NCBI GenBank assembly: GCA_900542375.1
Contig: UQNI01000001.1
Location: forward strand, 1 to 64,000
Reading direction: 5' to 3'
Length of the DNA: 64,000 nt
Source: an uncultured Oscillospiraceae bacterium
Lineage (GTDB): Bacteria > Bacillota > Clostridia > Oscillospirales > Acutalibacteraceae
A program made the translations under genes and the position numbers. How positions within the stretch are numbered: the first letter of the stretch is position 1; every line of letters starts with the position of its first letter. The notes beneath the pieces are model-generated. The model saw only the letters and a list, made by a program, of their open reading frames with translations, was not told the DNA's origin and did no database searches. Of this stretch, positions 1-9,022 are shown in pieces.

Positions 1-1
1 C

Positions 2-415
2 AAAGCAAAATCTAAGCTGGACGAAATTGTAGAAAGTTCTCTTCGCAGTGCAGCGCTATGGGATGAGGTAAAAGACCGTTTGAAAAAATCTGCCTTGGGT
101 ATGTCCGGCGGACAGCAGCAGCGTTTGTGTATTGCACGTGCATTGGCTGTAGAGCCCGATATTATTTTGATGGATGAGCCAACCTCCGCTTTGGACCCAA
201 TTTCTACTTTGAAAATTGAGGATTTGATGGATGATTTGCGCGAAAAATATACGGTTATTATCGTAACCCATAATATGCAACAAGCTGCACGTATTGCGGA
301 TAAAACAGCGTTCTTCCTAACAGGAGAAATTGTGGAATATACAGATACACAAACTATGTTCAATAATCCAAAAGACGAAAGAACCGAACGTTACATTACC
401 GGCCGTTTTGGTTAA
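2..415 (+). CDS. pstB: Phosphate ABC transporter ATPase PstB (C-terminal part, cut by window edge)
   Basis: Only the last 137 residues are present; the frame is open to the left edge. They hold the ABC signature MSGGQQQR, a Walker B segment followed by the D-loop ([12 protein letters not shown]) and the switch histidine in [13 protein letters not shown]. The Pst-type ending is conserved ([18 protein letters not shown]). PstB hydrolyses ATP at the inner face of the PstSCA phosphate importer. It is followed by phoU and a two-component system, the usual pst-pho order, which makes the assignment secure although the Walker A motif lies outside the window. Confidence 0.95.
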   Translation, partial: KAKSKLDEIVESSLRSAALWDEVKDRLKKSALGMSGGQQQRLCIARALAVEPDIILMDEPTSALDPISTLKIEDLMDDLREKYTVIIVTHNMQQAARIADKTAFFLTGEIVEYTDTQTMFNNPKDERTERYITGRFG

Positions 416-520
416 TTTTGTGTTGTGTTATGGAAATGTTTACAAATCCATAGAAAAATGCTAAGATATTATAGATATACTATATGAAACAATGCGTTTC
501 AAAGGCTGGAGGTAACAGGT

Positions 521-1228
521 ATGCCAAGAAAACTATTTGACCATGAATTGGAAGAACTTGTTAGAGAAATGACCGATTTGGGCAATACTGTAGATGACAG
601 ATTTGAAAAAACAATTGAATGTCTGCGTACAGTAGATATAGAAAAAGCAAAGTATGTTGCAGAGCATGACCATGAAATTGACCGTAAAGAGCATAAAACG
701 GAAATTTTATGCTTAAATTTAATTGCGTTGCAGCAGCCAATTGCAAAAGATTTACGAATGATTGCCGCATGTTTGAAAATTTTGACTGATATTGAACGTG
801 AAGGCGACCAATGTGCTGATGTTTGTGAAATTTTAAGCACGGGACAAGTTTACGGAAACAGTCTGATTGTATCCAAAATTATTCAAATGATGGAAGCGGC
901 GAGAGATATGTTCCGCCGCGCTATGGATGTATTTATCAGTCGTGATGTTGAAGAAGCAAAGGATATTTGTGCCAGCGACGATTATGTAGATAATTTATTT
1001 TCCAAGGTAATTTTGGAAATCAGCAGCACAATTGCTCAAAGCTCCAATGTTATGGGCGATGTGGATTTATTGTTGATTACAAAATATGCAGAACGCATGG
1101 CCGACCATGCAACCAATATTGCAGAGTGGGTTATTTATATTGAAACAGGCGAACATCCTGACTTGAACAAGCACGAATTGTCCAGTCCGTATGTACGTGC
1201 AGGAAACGATTCTGAAGAAGAATCATAA
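521..1228 (+). CDS. phoU: Phosphate signalling protein PhoU
   Basis: The protein is 235 residues, normal for PhoU, and all-helical, made of two related three-helix bundles. It contains the family's acidic metal-binding stretches, for example EREGDQCAD in the first half and AERMADHATNIAEW in the second. PhoU links the Pst transporter to the PhoR kinase and dampens signalling when phosphate is plentiful. The ATG follows a good ribosome site (GGAGG, near 508). It lies 105 bp after pstB and 18 bp before the response regulator, so the four genes probably form one phosphate-sensing unit. Confidence 0.95.
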   Translation: MPRKLFDHELEELVREMTDLGNTVDDRFEKTIECLRTVDIEKAKYVAEHDHEIDRKEHKTEILCLNLIALQQPIAKDLRMIAACLKILTDIEREGDQCADVCEILSTGQVYGNSLIVSKIIQMMEAARDMFRRAMDVFISRDVEEAKDICASDDYVDNLFSKVILEISSTIAQSSNVMGDVDLLLITKYAERMADHATNIAEWVIYIETGEHPDLNKHELSSPYVRAGNDSEEES

Positions 1229-1246
1229 TAAAAGGTGGAGAAAAAT

Positions 1247-1942
1247 ATGGCGTTGGTTTATGTGACAGATGATGAACCGAATATTTGTAAATTAGTAGCG
1301 TTTGGTCTCAAAGATGAAGGATTTGAAACAGCTACGTTTACAGACGGTAATTCTCTATTGGAAGCAATTCAAAAGAGAAAACCGGACGCTATCATTTTAG
1401 ACTGGATGATGCCGCCCCCGGATGGCTTGACTATATGCCGTTCTTTGCGCAGTGAGGAAGACACCAAATATATTCCTATTTTATTGCTTACCGCACGGGG
1501 CGCCGAAGTGGACAAGGTATTGGGACTTGAAATGGGTGCAGACGATTATATTGTAAAACCGTTTGGCGTAAAAGAAGTTTGCGCACGTGTACGCGCGGTA
1601 CTGCGTCGTACGGAAAATCAAGTTGCGCCCCAGCAAGAAGAAAAAATTAAGGGCGGAGATATTACAGTTGACATTGTTTCGCACACTGTGACAAAAGGAG
1701 ATAAATCCATCGAACTTACTGCAAAAGAGTTTGATTTATTGGTTATGTTAATGCGCAATTCCGGACGGGTATTGACAAGAGATACGCTTCTGGACAGGGT
1801 ATGGGGAGTAGAATATTTTGGAGATACCCGTACAGTAGATGTGCATGTGCGTTATCTGCGTCAAAAAATTGAAGATAATCCGGATACACCGCAGTTGTTA
1901 CAAACAGTGCGTGGGGTTGGGTATAAATTTGTTGGTGAATAA
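1247..1942 (+). CDS. phoB: PhoB/PhoP-type response regulator (phosphate locus)
   Basis: This is an OmpR-family regulator of 231 residues. The receiver domain (about 1-120) has the acidic pocket DDE at 8-10, the phosphoacceptor Asp52 in ILDWMMPPPDG and the conserved Lys in YIVKPF. The winged-helix DNA-binding domain (about 132-230) has TRDTLLDRVWG and RTVDVHVRYLRQKIE. A longer frame begins at a GTG at 1235, but that GTG is part of the ribosome site AGGTGGAG (1233-1240). The ATG at 1247 has ideal spacing and was chosen. It sits between phoU and phoR, so it is inferred to control phosphate-starvation genes. Confidence 0.92.
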   Translation: MALVYVTDDEPNICKLVAFGLKDEGFETATFTDGNSLLEAIQKRKPDAIILDWMMPPPDGLTICRSLRSEEDTKYIPILLLTARGAEVDKVLGLEMGADDYIVKPFGVKEVCARVRAVLRRTENQVAPQQEEKIKGGDITVDIVSHTVTKGDKSIELTAKEFDLLVMLMRNSGRVLTRDTLLDRVWGVEYFGDTRTVDVHVRYLRQKIEDNPDTPQLLQTVRGVGYKFVGE

Positions 1943-1954
1943 AGGGGGCCGATT

Positions 1955-3721
1955 ATGAGAAAGCGCTTGATGGCAAGTACAGCAGCGATTATCATAGTCG
2001 GCTTTCTTGTTGCGTTTGCTTTGGCAGCCAAATTGGTTCAGGACCAATATCAATTGGAATTTACACGGAGACTGGATTCCATATTGGCGATGATGGAATC
2101 TCAGGTGGATGATATTGGACAAGAGCCTCAAGGGTTTGCCGTTAAGATAGGGGAAGAGTTACAGGAAAAAGGTCAAGAAATTCGAATTACCATCTTGGAT
2201 TCTGGAGGGAATGTCATTGGAGACAGCGGAATCGGCGAACACGGTACGCTTCCTGCAGAAAATCATCTTTATCGCCCTGAAATACAGCAAGCACAAAAAG
2301 AAGATATTGGCTATGATACCCGCAAAAGTGACAGCATTCAGAAAGAATATTATTATGCTGCGGTACAAGTGGGAGACCGTTATTTTTTAAGGGCAGCATT
2401 GCCCACAGAAGAAATGAACCATGCAGTTACTATGGTATGGATGTATGCCATGATTGCAGGCGCTGTAGGAAGTATCATTGTAGTGCTGGTGACATGGTTG
2501 ATTTTTACCAAACTTTCAAAACCATTGAAAAAGTTATCAGATGCTTCCTTAAAAATTGCAGAGGGAGATTATACCAGTCGTGTAGAGGGGATTTACACGG
2601 ATGAAATGGGAAATTTGGCTCGTACATTTAATTTAATGGCGGATAATACACAGCAGGCCATTGACGAAATGAAGAGCAAACAGCATCAATTGGAAGGTGT
2701 TTTGCAAGGAATGCATGACGGTGTACTTGCCGTAAATGCAGATAATATGATTTTGTTCTTGAATGACAGCGCCAAACAAATGCTTGGAGTTGCCACGTTA
2801 CAAACAGGCAAATCGTTTGAAGGCAGTTTATTGGTTGGTAAAATTGCTGCATTTATGAATCAAGCATTAAAAGAAGAAAAAGTAATCAAAGATACCGTTG
2901 TTTCGGCAGCAAGTCCACAGGGAGAACGTATCTTTACGGTTTATGCAACACCCATTCAAAACAATAAAGAATCGGCAGTGTTGGCGGTAATTGCAGATGT
3001 CACGCATATCAGCAAATTGGAACAGCTGCGGAGTGAATTTGTTGCCAATGTAACGCATGAGCTGAAAACACCGCTTACAGCAATACGCGGCAGCATTGAA
3101 TTGCTCAAAAGCGCTGACAGAGATGAGGAAACCCGAAGATATTTTTATGATGTTTTGGATATTGAAGCGGAACGGCTGCATCATTTAATTGATGACATGT
3201 TGGTATTGTCCCAGATTGAAAATGCAAAGCCCGACAGTACAGAACAGCGGTGTGATGTAGCTCAGGAAATCCGTGAAACAGTGGCAAGATTATATCCGAT
3301 TGCCGAAAAGGAGAACATTTCTCTAAAGGTAGAGTTAAAAGACGGTATTTGGGTTGCATGTTCCTCATCACGCTTGCAGCAAATGCTTGGTAATCTGATT
3401 GAAAATGCAATCAAATACAATAAACCAAACGGTTCTGTGAAAATTACTGCAGAGGAATCGCGACAAATGGCAGTGATTCGCATTCAAGATACAGGAATCG
3501 GAATTGAAGAAGAACACTTTAACAGATTGTTTGAGCGTTTTTATCGTGTAGATACCAGTAGGTCAAGAGCAATTGGTGGTACGGGGCTTGGCTTGTCTAT
3601 TGTAAAGCATTTGGCTGTACTATACGGTGGAGAAGTAAGTGTGGAAAGTACGCCCGGGGTAGGAACTACTTTTACTGTGCGTCTGCCGCTGTTATTGCCG
3701 GAAAAACTTAATATGTCATAA
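1955..3721 (+). CDS. phoR: PhoR-like sensor histidine kinase
   Basis: A 588-residue membrane kinase. The order is a TM helix (about 8-27), an extracytoplasmic sensor (30-155), a second TM (160-185), HAMP (187-237), PAS (245-350), then HisKA with the phosphoacceptor His368 in VTHELKTPL. The ATPase domain shows the N box (NLIENAIKYN), G1 (DTGIGI, about 512) and G2 (GGTGLGLSIV, about 541). It starts 12 bp after the response regulator behind AAGGGGG. By context it phosphorylates that regulator in response to PhoU/Pst status. The TM-HAMP-PAS-HisKA layout is that of Gram-positive PhoR. Confidence 0.92.
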   Translation: MRKRLMASTAAIIIVGFLVAFALAAKLVQDQYQLEFTRRLDSILAMMESQVDDIGQEPQGFAVKIGEELQEKGQEIRITILDSGGNVIGDSGIGEHGTLPAENHLYRPEIQQAQKEDIGYDTRKSDSIQKEYYYAAVQVGDRYFLRAALPTEEMNHAVTMVWMYAMIAGAVGSIIVVLVTWLIFTKLSKPLKKLSDASLKIAEGDYTSRVEGIYTDEMGNLARTFNLMADNTQQAIDEMKSKQHQLEGVLQGMHDGVLAVNADNMILFLNDSAKQMLGVATLQTGKSFEGSLLVGKIAAFMNQALKEEKVIKDTVVSAASPQGERIFTVYATPIQNNKESAVLAVIADVTHISKLEQLRSEFVANVTHELKTPLTAIRGSIELLKSADRDEETRRYFYDVLDIEAERLHHLIDDMLVLSQIENAKPDSTEQRCDVAQEIRETVARLYPIAEKENISLKVELKDGIWVACSSSRLQQMLGNLIENAIKYNKPNGSVKITAEESRQMAVIRIQDTGIGIEEEHFNRLFERFYRVDTSRSRAIGGTGLGLSIVKHLAVLYGGEVSVESTPGVGTTFTVRLPLLLPEKLNMS

Positions 3722-3752
3722 AAACAGCAGCGAAATTTTTGCTGCTGTTTTT
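3721..3752 (+). terminator. Intrinsic terminator after phoR
   Basis: AAACAGCAGC and GCTGCTGTTTTT pair around a short A/T-rich loop and end in a T-run. It begins directly at the phoR stop codon and closes the phosphate operon. Confidence 0.9.
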
Positions 3753-3918
3753 ATATGGAATTTATGGTATCAAAAACGCATACAAATGGAATATTCATTC
3801 TAATTTTTACTATTAGTATAATTTTTCGTTGAAAAACCGGCTGCACTATGTTAAAATAATAGCGTTTTCATATTGTATTGGCATAGTTACATATGATTTG
3901 ATTGAGAAGGAGTTTGAA

Positions 3919-4872
3919 ATGAGCGAAAAAGAACAATTGCCAAAGGCGTCCACCGAGCCAAAAGAGCCGACGGACCATCATAAAAAAAGAAAAATTGCTA
4001 TTATCATTACAGTAATTGTATGTATCCTCATTGTTTTAATTGTTACATTGTGTTCCATTTTTCTGGCAGGAGGGCAACCTGGAAAAGACCAACCAGCTTC
4101 AGGCGATGCCAGTGGAGTGAGCTCTGCGGAAGGTACTTCCTCAACAGAGAGTGAACTTGCAGAAGGCGGCGGCGTACAAAAACCGGTTTATATCGACCCG
4201 AATTATGATGGAGTGACAGGTGGAGCCGGTACACAAGGAAGCTTAGAGGGAGGAAACACCAACGGCGGTACAGGAAATGGCGAAAATGACACAAATAATG
4301 GTCAAAACAATACAACCACTGCTGTAGGCAAGGTATCCTTGGATGCTGTAGATAAAAAGTTGTTGGTAGGAAAAACAGTGACATTAACGGCTGAAGTGTA
4401 TCCTAATCAGGCAACGGATAAAAAACTTACATGGAAAAGCAGTAATGAGTCTGTAGCAACCGTAGAAAGCGGCGTAGTAACAGGAAAATCTCCGGGCGTG
4501 GCAGTGATTACAGCGACTACCTCCAATGGAAAATCTTCCGCTTGTGTTGTAACGGTACGTGCCAAAACCGCTTATGATGCACCTTATGACAAAGATGCTA
4601 TTTACGCAGATATGGTATCCTACGGCATAGGAAAAGGATTTACGTTGGATACTGCGTTGTCGGCTGATTCTGCTGAATATTTTGAAGAATATACAGGAGA
4701 CGGCTGGTATCAAGATGCCCCGGAATCACTTTGGAGCAAATGTGCTTGGATGATTGATAATGCGGCTCAGTCAGTAACAAGCAGTACCGGCAGTATGGAT
4801 GGGCATCGCTTTAATATTCTGTTAAAAGCGGATAATAATGGAGAATATCATATTTATGTGCTCTATCAATAA
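3919..4872 (+). CDS. Membrane-anchored protein with a bacterial Ig-like (Big2) domain
   Basis: The frame opens at a TTG at 3829, but the ATG at 3919 has a proper ribosome site (AAGGAG, 3907-3912) and is preferred, giving 317 residues. A short charged cytoplasmic end is followed by a strong TM segment (about 25-48). Next comes a Gly/Ser/Asn-rich linker (50-140), then a Big2-type Ig-like fold (about 144-216) with the typical KKLTWKSSNESVATV and VTGKSPGVAVITATT signatures. The last 100 residues match nothing I recognise. It is probably displayed outside the membrane on a flexible stalk; function unknown. It is bounded by terminators on both sides and so is probably monocistronic. Confidence 0.75.
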   Translation: MSEKEQLPKASTEPKEPTDHHKKRKIAIIITVIVCILIVLIVTLCSIFLAGGQPGKDQPASGDASGVSSAEGTSSTESELAEGGGVQKPVYIDPNYDGVTGGAGTQGSLEGGNTNGGTGNGENDTNNGQNNTTTAVGKVSLDAVDKKLLVGKTVTLTAEVYPNQATDKKLTWKSSNESVATVESGVVTGKSPGVAVITATTSNGKSSACVVTVRAKTAYDAPYDKDAIYADMVSYGIGKGFTLDTALSADSAEYFEEYTGDGWYQDAPESLWSKCAWMIDNAAQSVTSSTGSMDGHRFNILLKADNNGEYHIYVLYQ

Positions 4873-4882
4873 GAGAGAACAG

Positions 4883-4914
4883 GAACTTTTCGTTTGAAAA
4901 GTTCTTTTTCTTTA
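4883..4914 (+). terminator. Intrinsic terminator after the Ig-like gene
   Basis: GAACTTTTC and GAAAAGTTC pair across a GTTT loop and are followed by TTTTTCTTT. Confidence 0.88.
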
Positions 4915-5030
4915 TCGTTTTCTGCTTGTGGACGATAAACCGCCCATGAAAAAAGGAAAAGATTCATGCTTTTCAGTCATGATGATTCTTTATGGAACAT
5001 ATGATTTTATTATGGAAAGGTGTGGTTATT

Positions 5031-5615
5031 GTGTTGATATGTTCCATAAAACCGAAAATAAAATTAACGGTTATTGTTATTTTAGGAATCATTGCAGCTA
5101 TCATTGTATCCGTGATTATTTATTTTAATTTTAAAGGAGAGACATGGGTTATGGTGGCAGGCGCACAATATTCGATACAAGCCGGGGAAAACGAACAAAG
5201 AATCGACTTTTTAAAACAATTTGGATGGGAAGTAGAGCAGGAACCCGTATCTATTGAGGAAATTGTCATTCCTCAACAGTTCAATCAGGTGTACGAACGC
5301 TACAATGAATTACAAAAAACACAAGGAATGGACCTTACCAAATATGCAGGAAAAACAGTAAAAAAAGTGGTATATCAAATTACAAATTATCAGCGGCAGG
5401 ATACCATTGTGCATGCAACACTGCTAATTTATCATGATAAAGTCATAGGAGGTGATATCAGCTCTGCCGAGTTAGATGGGTTCATGTATGGTTTTATGGG
5501 AGAAGGCTCACAGGAGACCAATCAATTATCCGGTTCTATGATAGCATCTGAGATTGAGGAGGCTTCGCAGCAATCCAAAGGAGAAATTCCTACCACAGCG
5601 TATCCAACAGACTGA
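5031..5615 (+). CDS. DUF4830-type membrane-anchored protein
   Basis: This 194-residue protein has one N-terminal TM helix (about 12-32). Its soluble domain contains RIDFLKQFGWEVE, IVIPQQFNQVYERYNELQK, and VIGGDISSAELDGFMYGF near the end. I recognise these as hallmarks of the uncharacterised DUF4830 family of Clostridia. An ATG at 4992 is in frame but has no ribosome site. GTG 5031 follows GGAAAGG and yields the short basic start typical of the family, so it was chosen. The function is unknown. The next gene follows closely. Confidence 0.7.
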   Translation: MLICSIKPKIKLTVIVILGIIAAIIVSVIIYFNFKGETWVMVAGAQYSIQAGENEQRIDFLKQFGWEVEQEPVSIEEIVIPQQFNQVYERYNELQKTQGMDLTKYAGKTVKKVVYQITNYQRQDTIVHATLLIYHDKVIGGDISSAELDGFMYGFMGEGSQETNQLSGSMIASEIEEASQQSKGEIPTTAYPTD

Positions 5616-5681
5616 TAAGACTTTCTCTTGCAGGAAAAGTATGATAAAATAAAGCGACTGATAACAGGAGCGGATGGAAAC

Positions 5682-6395
5682 ATGAAAGAACGTTTGGATA
5701 AAATTCTTGCATCTCAAAATATAGGAAGCAGAAAAGACGTAGGATTGCTGATACGTAAAGGGGCAATTACGGTAAATGGTCTTGTTGTGAAGAAATCTGA
5801 TACGAAAGTGGATGGAGACCTTGACGAAATTTGTGTCAACGGTATTTCGCTGCAATTTAAACGCCATTTATATCTTATGATGAACAAACCCGCAGGGATA
5901 CTAAGTGCAGCCAGGGACAGCCGTATGCAGACAGTACTGGACTTATTGCCTGAAGTATATCGCCGCCGTGGATTATTTCCTGCAGGAAGACTGGACCGTG
6001 ATACGGAGGGGCTTTTAATTATTACAGATGATGGAGATTTTGCGCATAAAATGTTGTCTCCCAAAAGCAACGTGTTTAAAGTGTATCATGCAAAATTGGA
6101 TGCCCCTGTGACAGATGAAGATATCACTGCATTTGAAACAGGAATTGTGATTGGTGACCTGCATTGTTTGCCGGCACATTTGGAACGTTTGGAAAAGGAA
6201 GGGGAACCATGGGCAAAGGTGACCATTTGTGAGGGGAAGTTTCACCAAGTAAAACGAATGTTTTTAGCGCGAGGCAAACAAGTTGTATATTTGGAAAGAA
6301 TTCAAATAGGAAATCTACAGTTGGACACAGATTTACATAGAGGAGAAACACGGGAATTAACAGAACAAGAGAGAACTGCAATTTTTCATAAATAA
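5682..6395 (+). CDS. rsuA: 16S rRNA pseudouridine synthase, RsuA/RluB family
   Basis: A 237-residue protein with an N-terminal S4 RNA-binding domain (ERLDKILASQNIGSRKD, about 2-60). The pseudouridine synthase core has the catalytic motif GRLDRDTEGLLIITDDG, whose first Asp is the nucleophile, and the late motif KFHQVKRMFLARG. The size and the S4 domain fit RsuA (which modifies one uridine of 16S rRNA), but RluB/RluE-type 23S enzymes look similar, so the target is inferred. The frame extends up to a TTG at 5628; ATG 5682 with AGGAG upstream is preferred. Confidence 0.85.
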   Translation: MKERLDKILASQNIGSRKDVGLLIRKGAITVNGLVVKKSDTKVDGDLDEICVNGISLQFKRHLYLMMNKPAGILSAARDSRMQTVLDLLPEVYRRRGLFPAGRLDRDTEGLLIITDDGDFAHKMLSPKSNVFKVYHAKLDAPVTDEDITAFETGIVIGDLHCLPAHLERLEKEGEPWAKVTICEGKFHQVKRMFLARGKQVVYLERIQIGNLQLDTDLHRGETRELTEQERTAIFHK

Positions 6396-6400
6396 TCGTA

Positions 6401-6433
6401 AAAAGAACTGTATATTGTGACAGTTCTTTTTTT
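6401..6433 (+). terminator. Intrinsic terminator after the pseudouridine synthase gene
   Basis: AAAAGAACTGT pairs with ACAGTTCTTTT, followed by further T residues. Confidence 0.9.
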
Positions 6434-6675
6434 ATATACAAAATACACAAAAGATTTTGGGAAAAGAATGGACAGACAGTTTTTGAAAAATAAACTTTTT
6501 TCAAAAAATCATATGATTTTATGCTAAATAGGTTGAAAAAAACGTAATCTTTGTGTAAAATAAATAATACAATAAATATTTGTGGTGACAAACTTACCAA
6601 ATGTTAAAAAAATTTTAAGGTATTCATGAACAAATTGCTTTACGCAATTCTTACAAAAAAGTGAGGGAAAATGAT

Positions 6676-7761
6676 ATGTCGAACAGATTATTCCAAGGTG
6701 TGATTCATCAAATGCGTGACGCCATTGACAGAACAATTGGCGTTATGGACGAAACATCCGTTATAATTGCGTGCAGTGAACTTGGCAGAATTGGAGAAGT
6801 AAACGAAAGTGTAAATGCAGAGACAATGGCCTCTACCGATACTTTTGTTTTAAACGGTTATACTTATAAATCATTTGGCAGCCGTCCCAAACCGGAGTTT
6901 GCCGTATTTGTATCCGGTACAGATAGTGAGGCTGTAAAGTACGCCAATTTATTGGCAATTTCTCTTGGAAGCATCAAACAATATTATGATGAAAAATATG
7001 ATCGCAGCAATTTTATCAAAAATGTAATTTTAGATAACATTTTACCTGGTGATATTTATTTAAAGGCCAGAGAATTGCGCTTTAATACGGATGTAAGCCG
7101 TGTGTGCATGTTGATTAAAATTACCAATAAATCTGATGTTTCCGCTTATGATGTCATTCAAAATTTATTCCCTGATAAAACAAAAGACTTTATCATCAAT
7201 ATTAATGAAACTGATATTGCCTTGGTCAAAGAAATACGCAGCGATATTGAAATGAAAGACTTGGATAAACTGGCAAGCTCTATTGTAGATACATTATCCA
7301 GCGAATATTATATCCATTGTATGATTGGTATCGGTACCATTGTTGTGGGTATTAAAGATTTGGCACGCTCCTTTAAGGAAGCTCAGGTTGCAATGGAAGT
7401 AGGCAAAGTGTTTGATACGGAAAAAACCATTGTAAGCTATGATAATTTGGGCATTGCACGTTTGATTTATCAATTGCCTACCACCTTATGCGATATGTTC
7501 CTGAAAGAAGTATTCAAACGCGGCTCCATAGAATCTTTAGACCATGAAACATTGTTTACCATTCAACGTTTTTTTGAAAATAATTTAAACGTATCAGAAA
7601 CTTCCCGTAAACTTTTTGTTCATAGAAATACCTTAGTTTATCGTTTGGAAAAAATTAAAAAAATTACAGGTTTAGACTTGCGTGAGTTTGAAGATGCGAT
7701 TGTATTTAAAGTTGCTTTAATGGTGAAAAAGTATCTTTCTTCCAATCCTGTAAAGTTTTAG
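6676..7761 (+). CDS. PucR/CdaR-family transcriptional regulator
   Basis: A protein of 361 residues. The C-terminal helix-turn-helix is diagnostic of the PucR/CdaR family: NLNVSETSRKLFVHRNTLVYRLEKI then TGLDLREFEDAIVFK (about 300-355, quoted in parts). The middle region resembles the CdaR GGDEF-like domain, and the first 130 residues may bind a ligand. The GTG at 6661 is part of the ribosome site region; ATG 6676, behind GTGAGGG, is the likely start. It stands alone between a terminator and ftsE. The effector and targets cannot be inferred; the neighbours give no sugar-acid or purine pathway. Confidence 0.8.
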   Translation: MSNRLFQGVIHQMRDAIDRTIGVMDETSVIIACSELGRIGEVNESVNAETMASTDTFVLNGYTYKSFGSRPKPEFAVFVSGTDSEAVKYANLLAISLGSIKQYYDEKYDRSNFIKNVILDNILPGDIYLKARELRFNTDVSRVCMLIKITNKSDVSAYDVIQNLFPDKTKDFIININETDIALVKEIRSDIEMKDLDKLASSIVDTLSSEYYIHCMIGIGTIVVGIKDLARSFKEAQVAMEVGKVFDTEKTIVSYDNLGIARLIYQLPTTLCDMFLKEVFKRGSIESLDHETLFTIQRFFENNLNVSETSRKLFVHRNTLVYRLEKIKKITGLDLREFEDAIVFKVALMVKKYLSSNPVKF

Positions 7762-7854
7762 AATTATTTTTTCTTGATATTTCCAGTCGCTACAGAGTTA
7801 ACAAAATAATTACAAAATAATTACAGTTATTTTCATTAAAAGAATTATAAAAGA

Positions 7855-7896
7855 AAGACCCATTGGTATGATTGTAAATAATATCAGTGGGTTTTG
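7855..7896 (+). terminator. Probable terminator between the PucR-type regulator and ftsE
   Basis: A 7-bp stem, CCCATTG with CAGTGGG (one G-T pair), with a long loop and TTTT after it. It is weaker than the other terminators in this window. Confidence 0.4.
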
Positions 7897-7948
7897 ACAC
7901 TTTTTCAAAAACTTACTCGAATTTTGTTACCAATGAGGAGAATTTGTT

Positions 7949-9022
7949 TTGATAGAGTTTAAGAATGTCTCCAAAGTATACCCCAATGGTGCGGTGGCTT
8001 TGAAGAATGTAAACATTAACATAGAAAAAGGCGAATTCGTTTTTATCGTAGGCTCCTCCGGTGCCGGTAAAAGTACTTTTTTGAAGTTAATTATGTGCGA
8101 AGAAAAACCGGAATCCGGCGACATTATATTCAACGGGCGAAATTTGTCAAAAATACGTAAGAGAGAAATTCCGTATATCAGACGTAATATGGGAACCGTG
8201 TTCCAGGATTTCCGCCTGATTGACCATATGACTGTTTATGATAATGTTGCATTTGCCATGCATGTTGTAGGGGCAAGTAACCGTGAGATTAAAAAACGTG
8301 TACCTTATATTTGCGGATTGGTTGGCCTTGAGAAAAAGATGAAGTGCAAACCTCATGAACTTTCCGGCGGCGAACAGCAGCGTGTTGGCTTGGCAAGAGC
8401 GCTTGTGAATAATCCCAAAATTATCATTGCAGACGAACCTACAGGTAACGTTGACCCGGATTTATCCTTTGAAATTGTAGATTTGCTCAGCGAAATTAAC
8501 CGCCGCGGTACCACTGTTCTTATGGTTACTCACGAACATGACTTGGTTCAACATTTCCATAAACGTGTCATTGAAATTCACGGTGGTGTTGTGGTTGCTG
8601 ATACAAACGTGAAAAATCAGCCGCAGCCTTATGTAAGGGGAGCATCGGTACCAAATACGCCTGAACAAGAACAGGATACATTCCAAGATGATGATTTGCT
8701 TGATGATGATTATAGAGAAGACGATGCAGGCGAACAAGTTACATATCCAGACTCTGATTATCAGGAAATGTTAAGACGTTACAGTGTTGCTTCAGAAGAG
8801 GAACTGGAAGAGCAAACGGAAGAAGTGAAAGAATATATTCCGGGACATGTAAAAGAACATATTGTAAATGTCGAGACAATTTCTCAACCGGAGGCTCAGT
8901 CGGAAGACGAAGATAATGAGGAAGAAATTGTTCATTATGAAGATGCATTGGAAGAGCTTGAAAATGTTTTAAAACATGAAACAGAAGAGGACGAGAAAGA
9001 CAAGGAGGTGGCAAAGGGATGA
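7949..9022 (+). CDS. ftsE: Cell-division ATPase FtsE with an acidic C-terminal extension
   Basis: The first ~225 residues are a normal FtsE: Walker A GSSGAGKST (about 36-44), the FtsE-specific Q-loop VFQDFRLI, signature LSGGEQQR, Walker B IIIADEPTGNVDP and the switch region VTHEHD. FtsE drives FtsX, which activates peptidoglycan hydrolases at the septum. The start is TTG behind GAGGAG. Unusually the protein is 357 residues, about 130 more than typical. The tail is rich in Asp/Glu, for example QDDDLLDDDYREDDAG. It is in the same frame with no sign of frameshift, and the gene overlaps ftsX by 4 bp. Confidence 0.94.
   Translation: MIEFKNVSKVYPNGAVALKNVNINIEKGEFVFIVGSSGAGKSTFLKLIMCEEKPESGDIIFNGRNLSKIRKREIPYIRRNMGTVFQDFRLIDHMTVYDNVAFAMHVVGASNREIKKRVPYICGLVGLEKKMKCKPHELSGGEQQRVGLARALVNNPKIIIADEPTGNVDPDLSFEIVDLLSEINRRGTTVLMVTHEHDLVQHFHKRVIEIHGGVVVADTNVKNQPQPYVRGASVPNTPEQEQDTFQDDDLLDDDYREDDAGEQVTYPDSDYQEMLRRYSVASEEELEEQTEEVKEYIPGHVKEHIVNVETISQPEAQSEDEDNEEEIVHYEDALEELENVLKHETEEDEKDKEVAKG

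Noticed and set aside
3829..3918. Longer N-terminus for the Ig-like protein
   Set aside because: TTG start without a ribosome site; the internal ATG at 3919 has AAGGAG at 6 nt.
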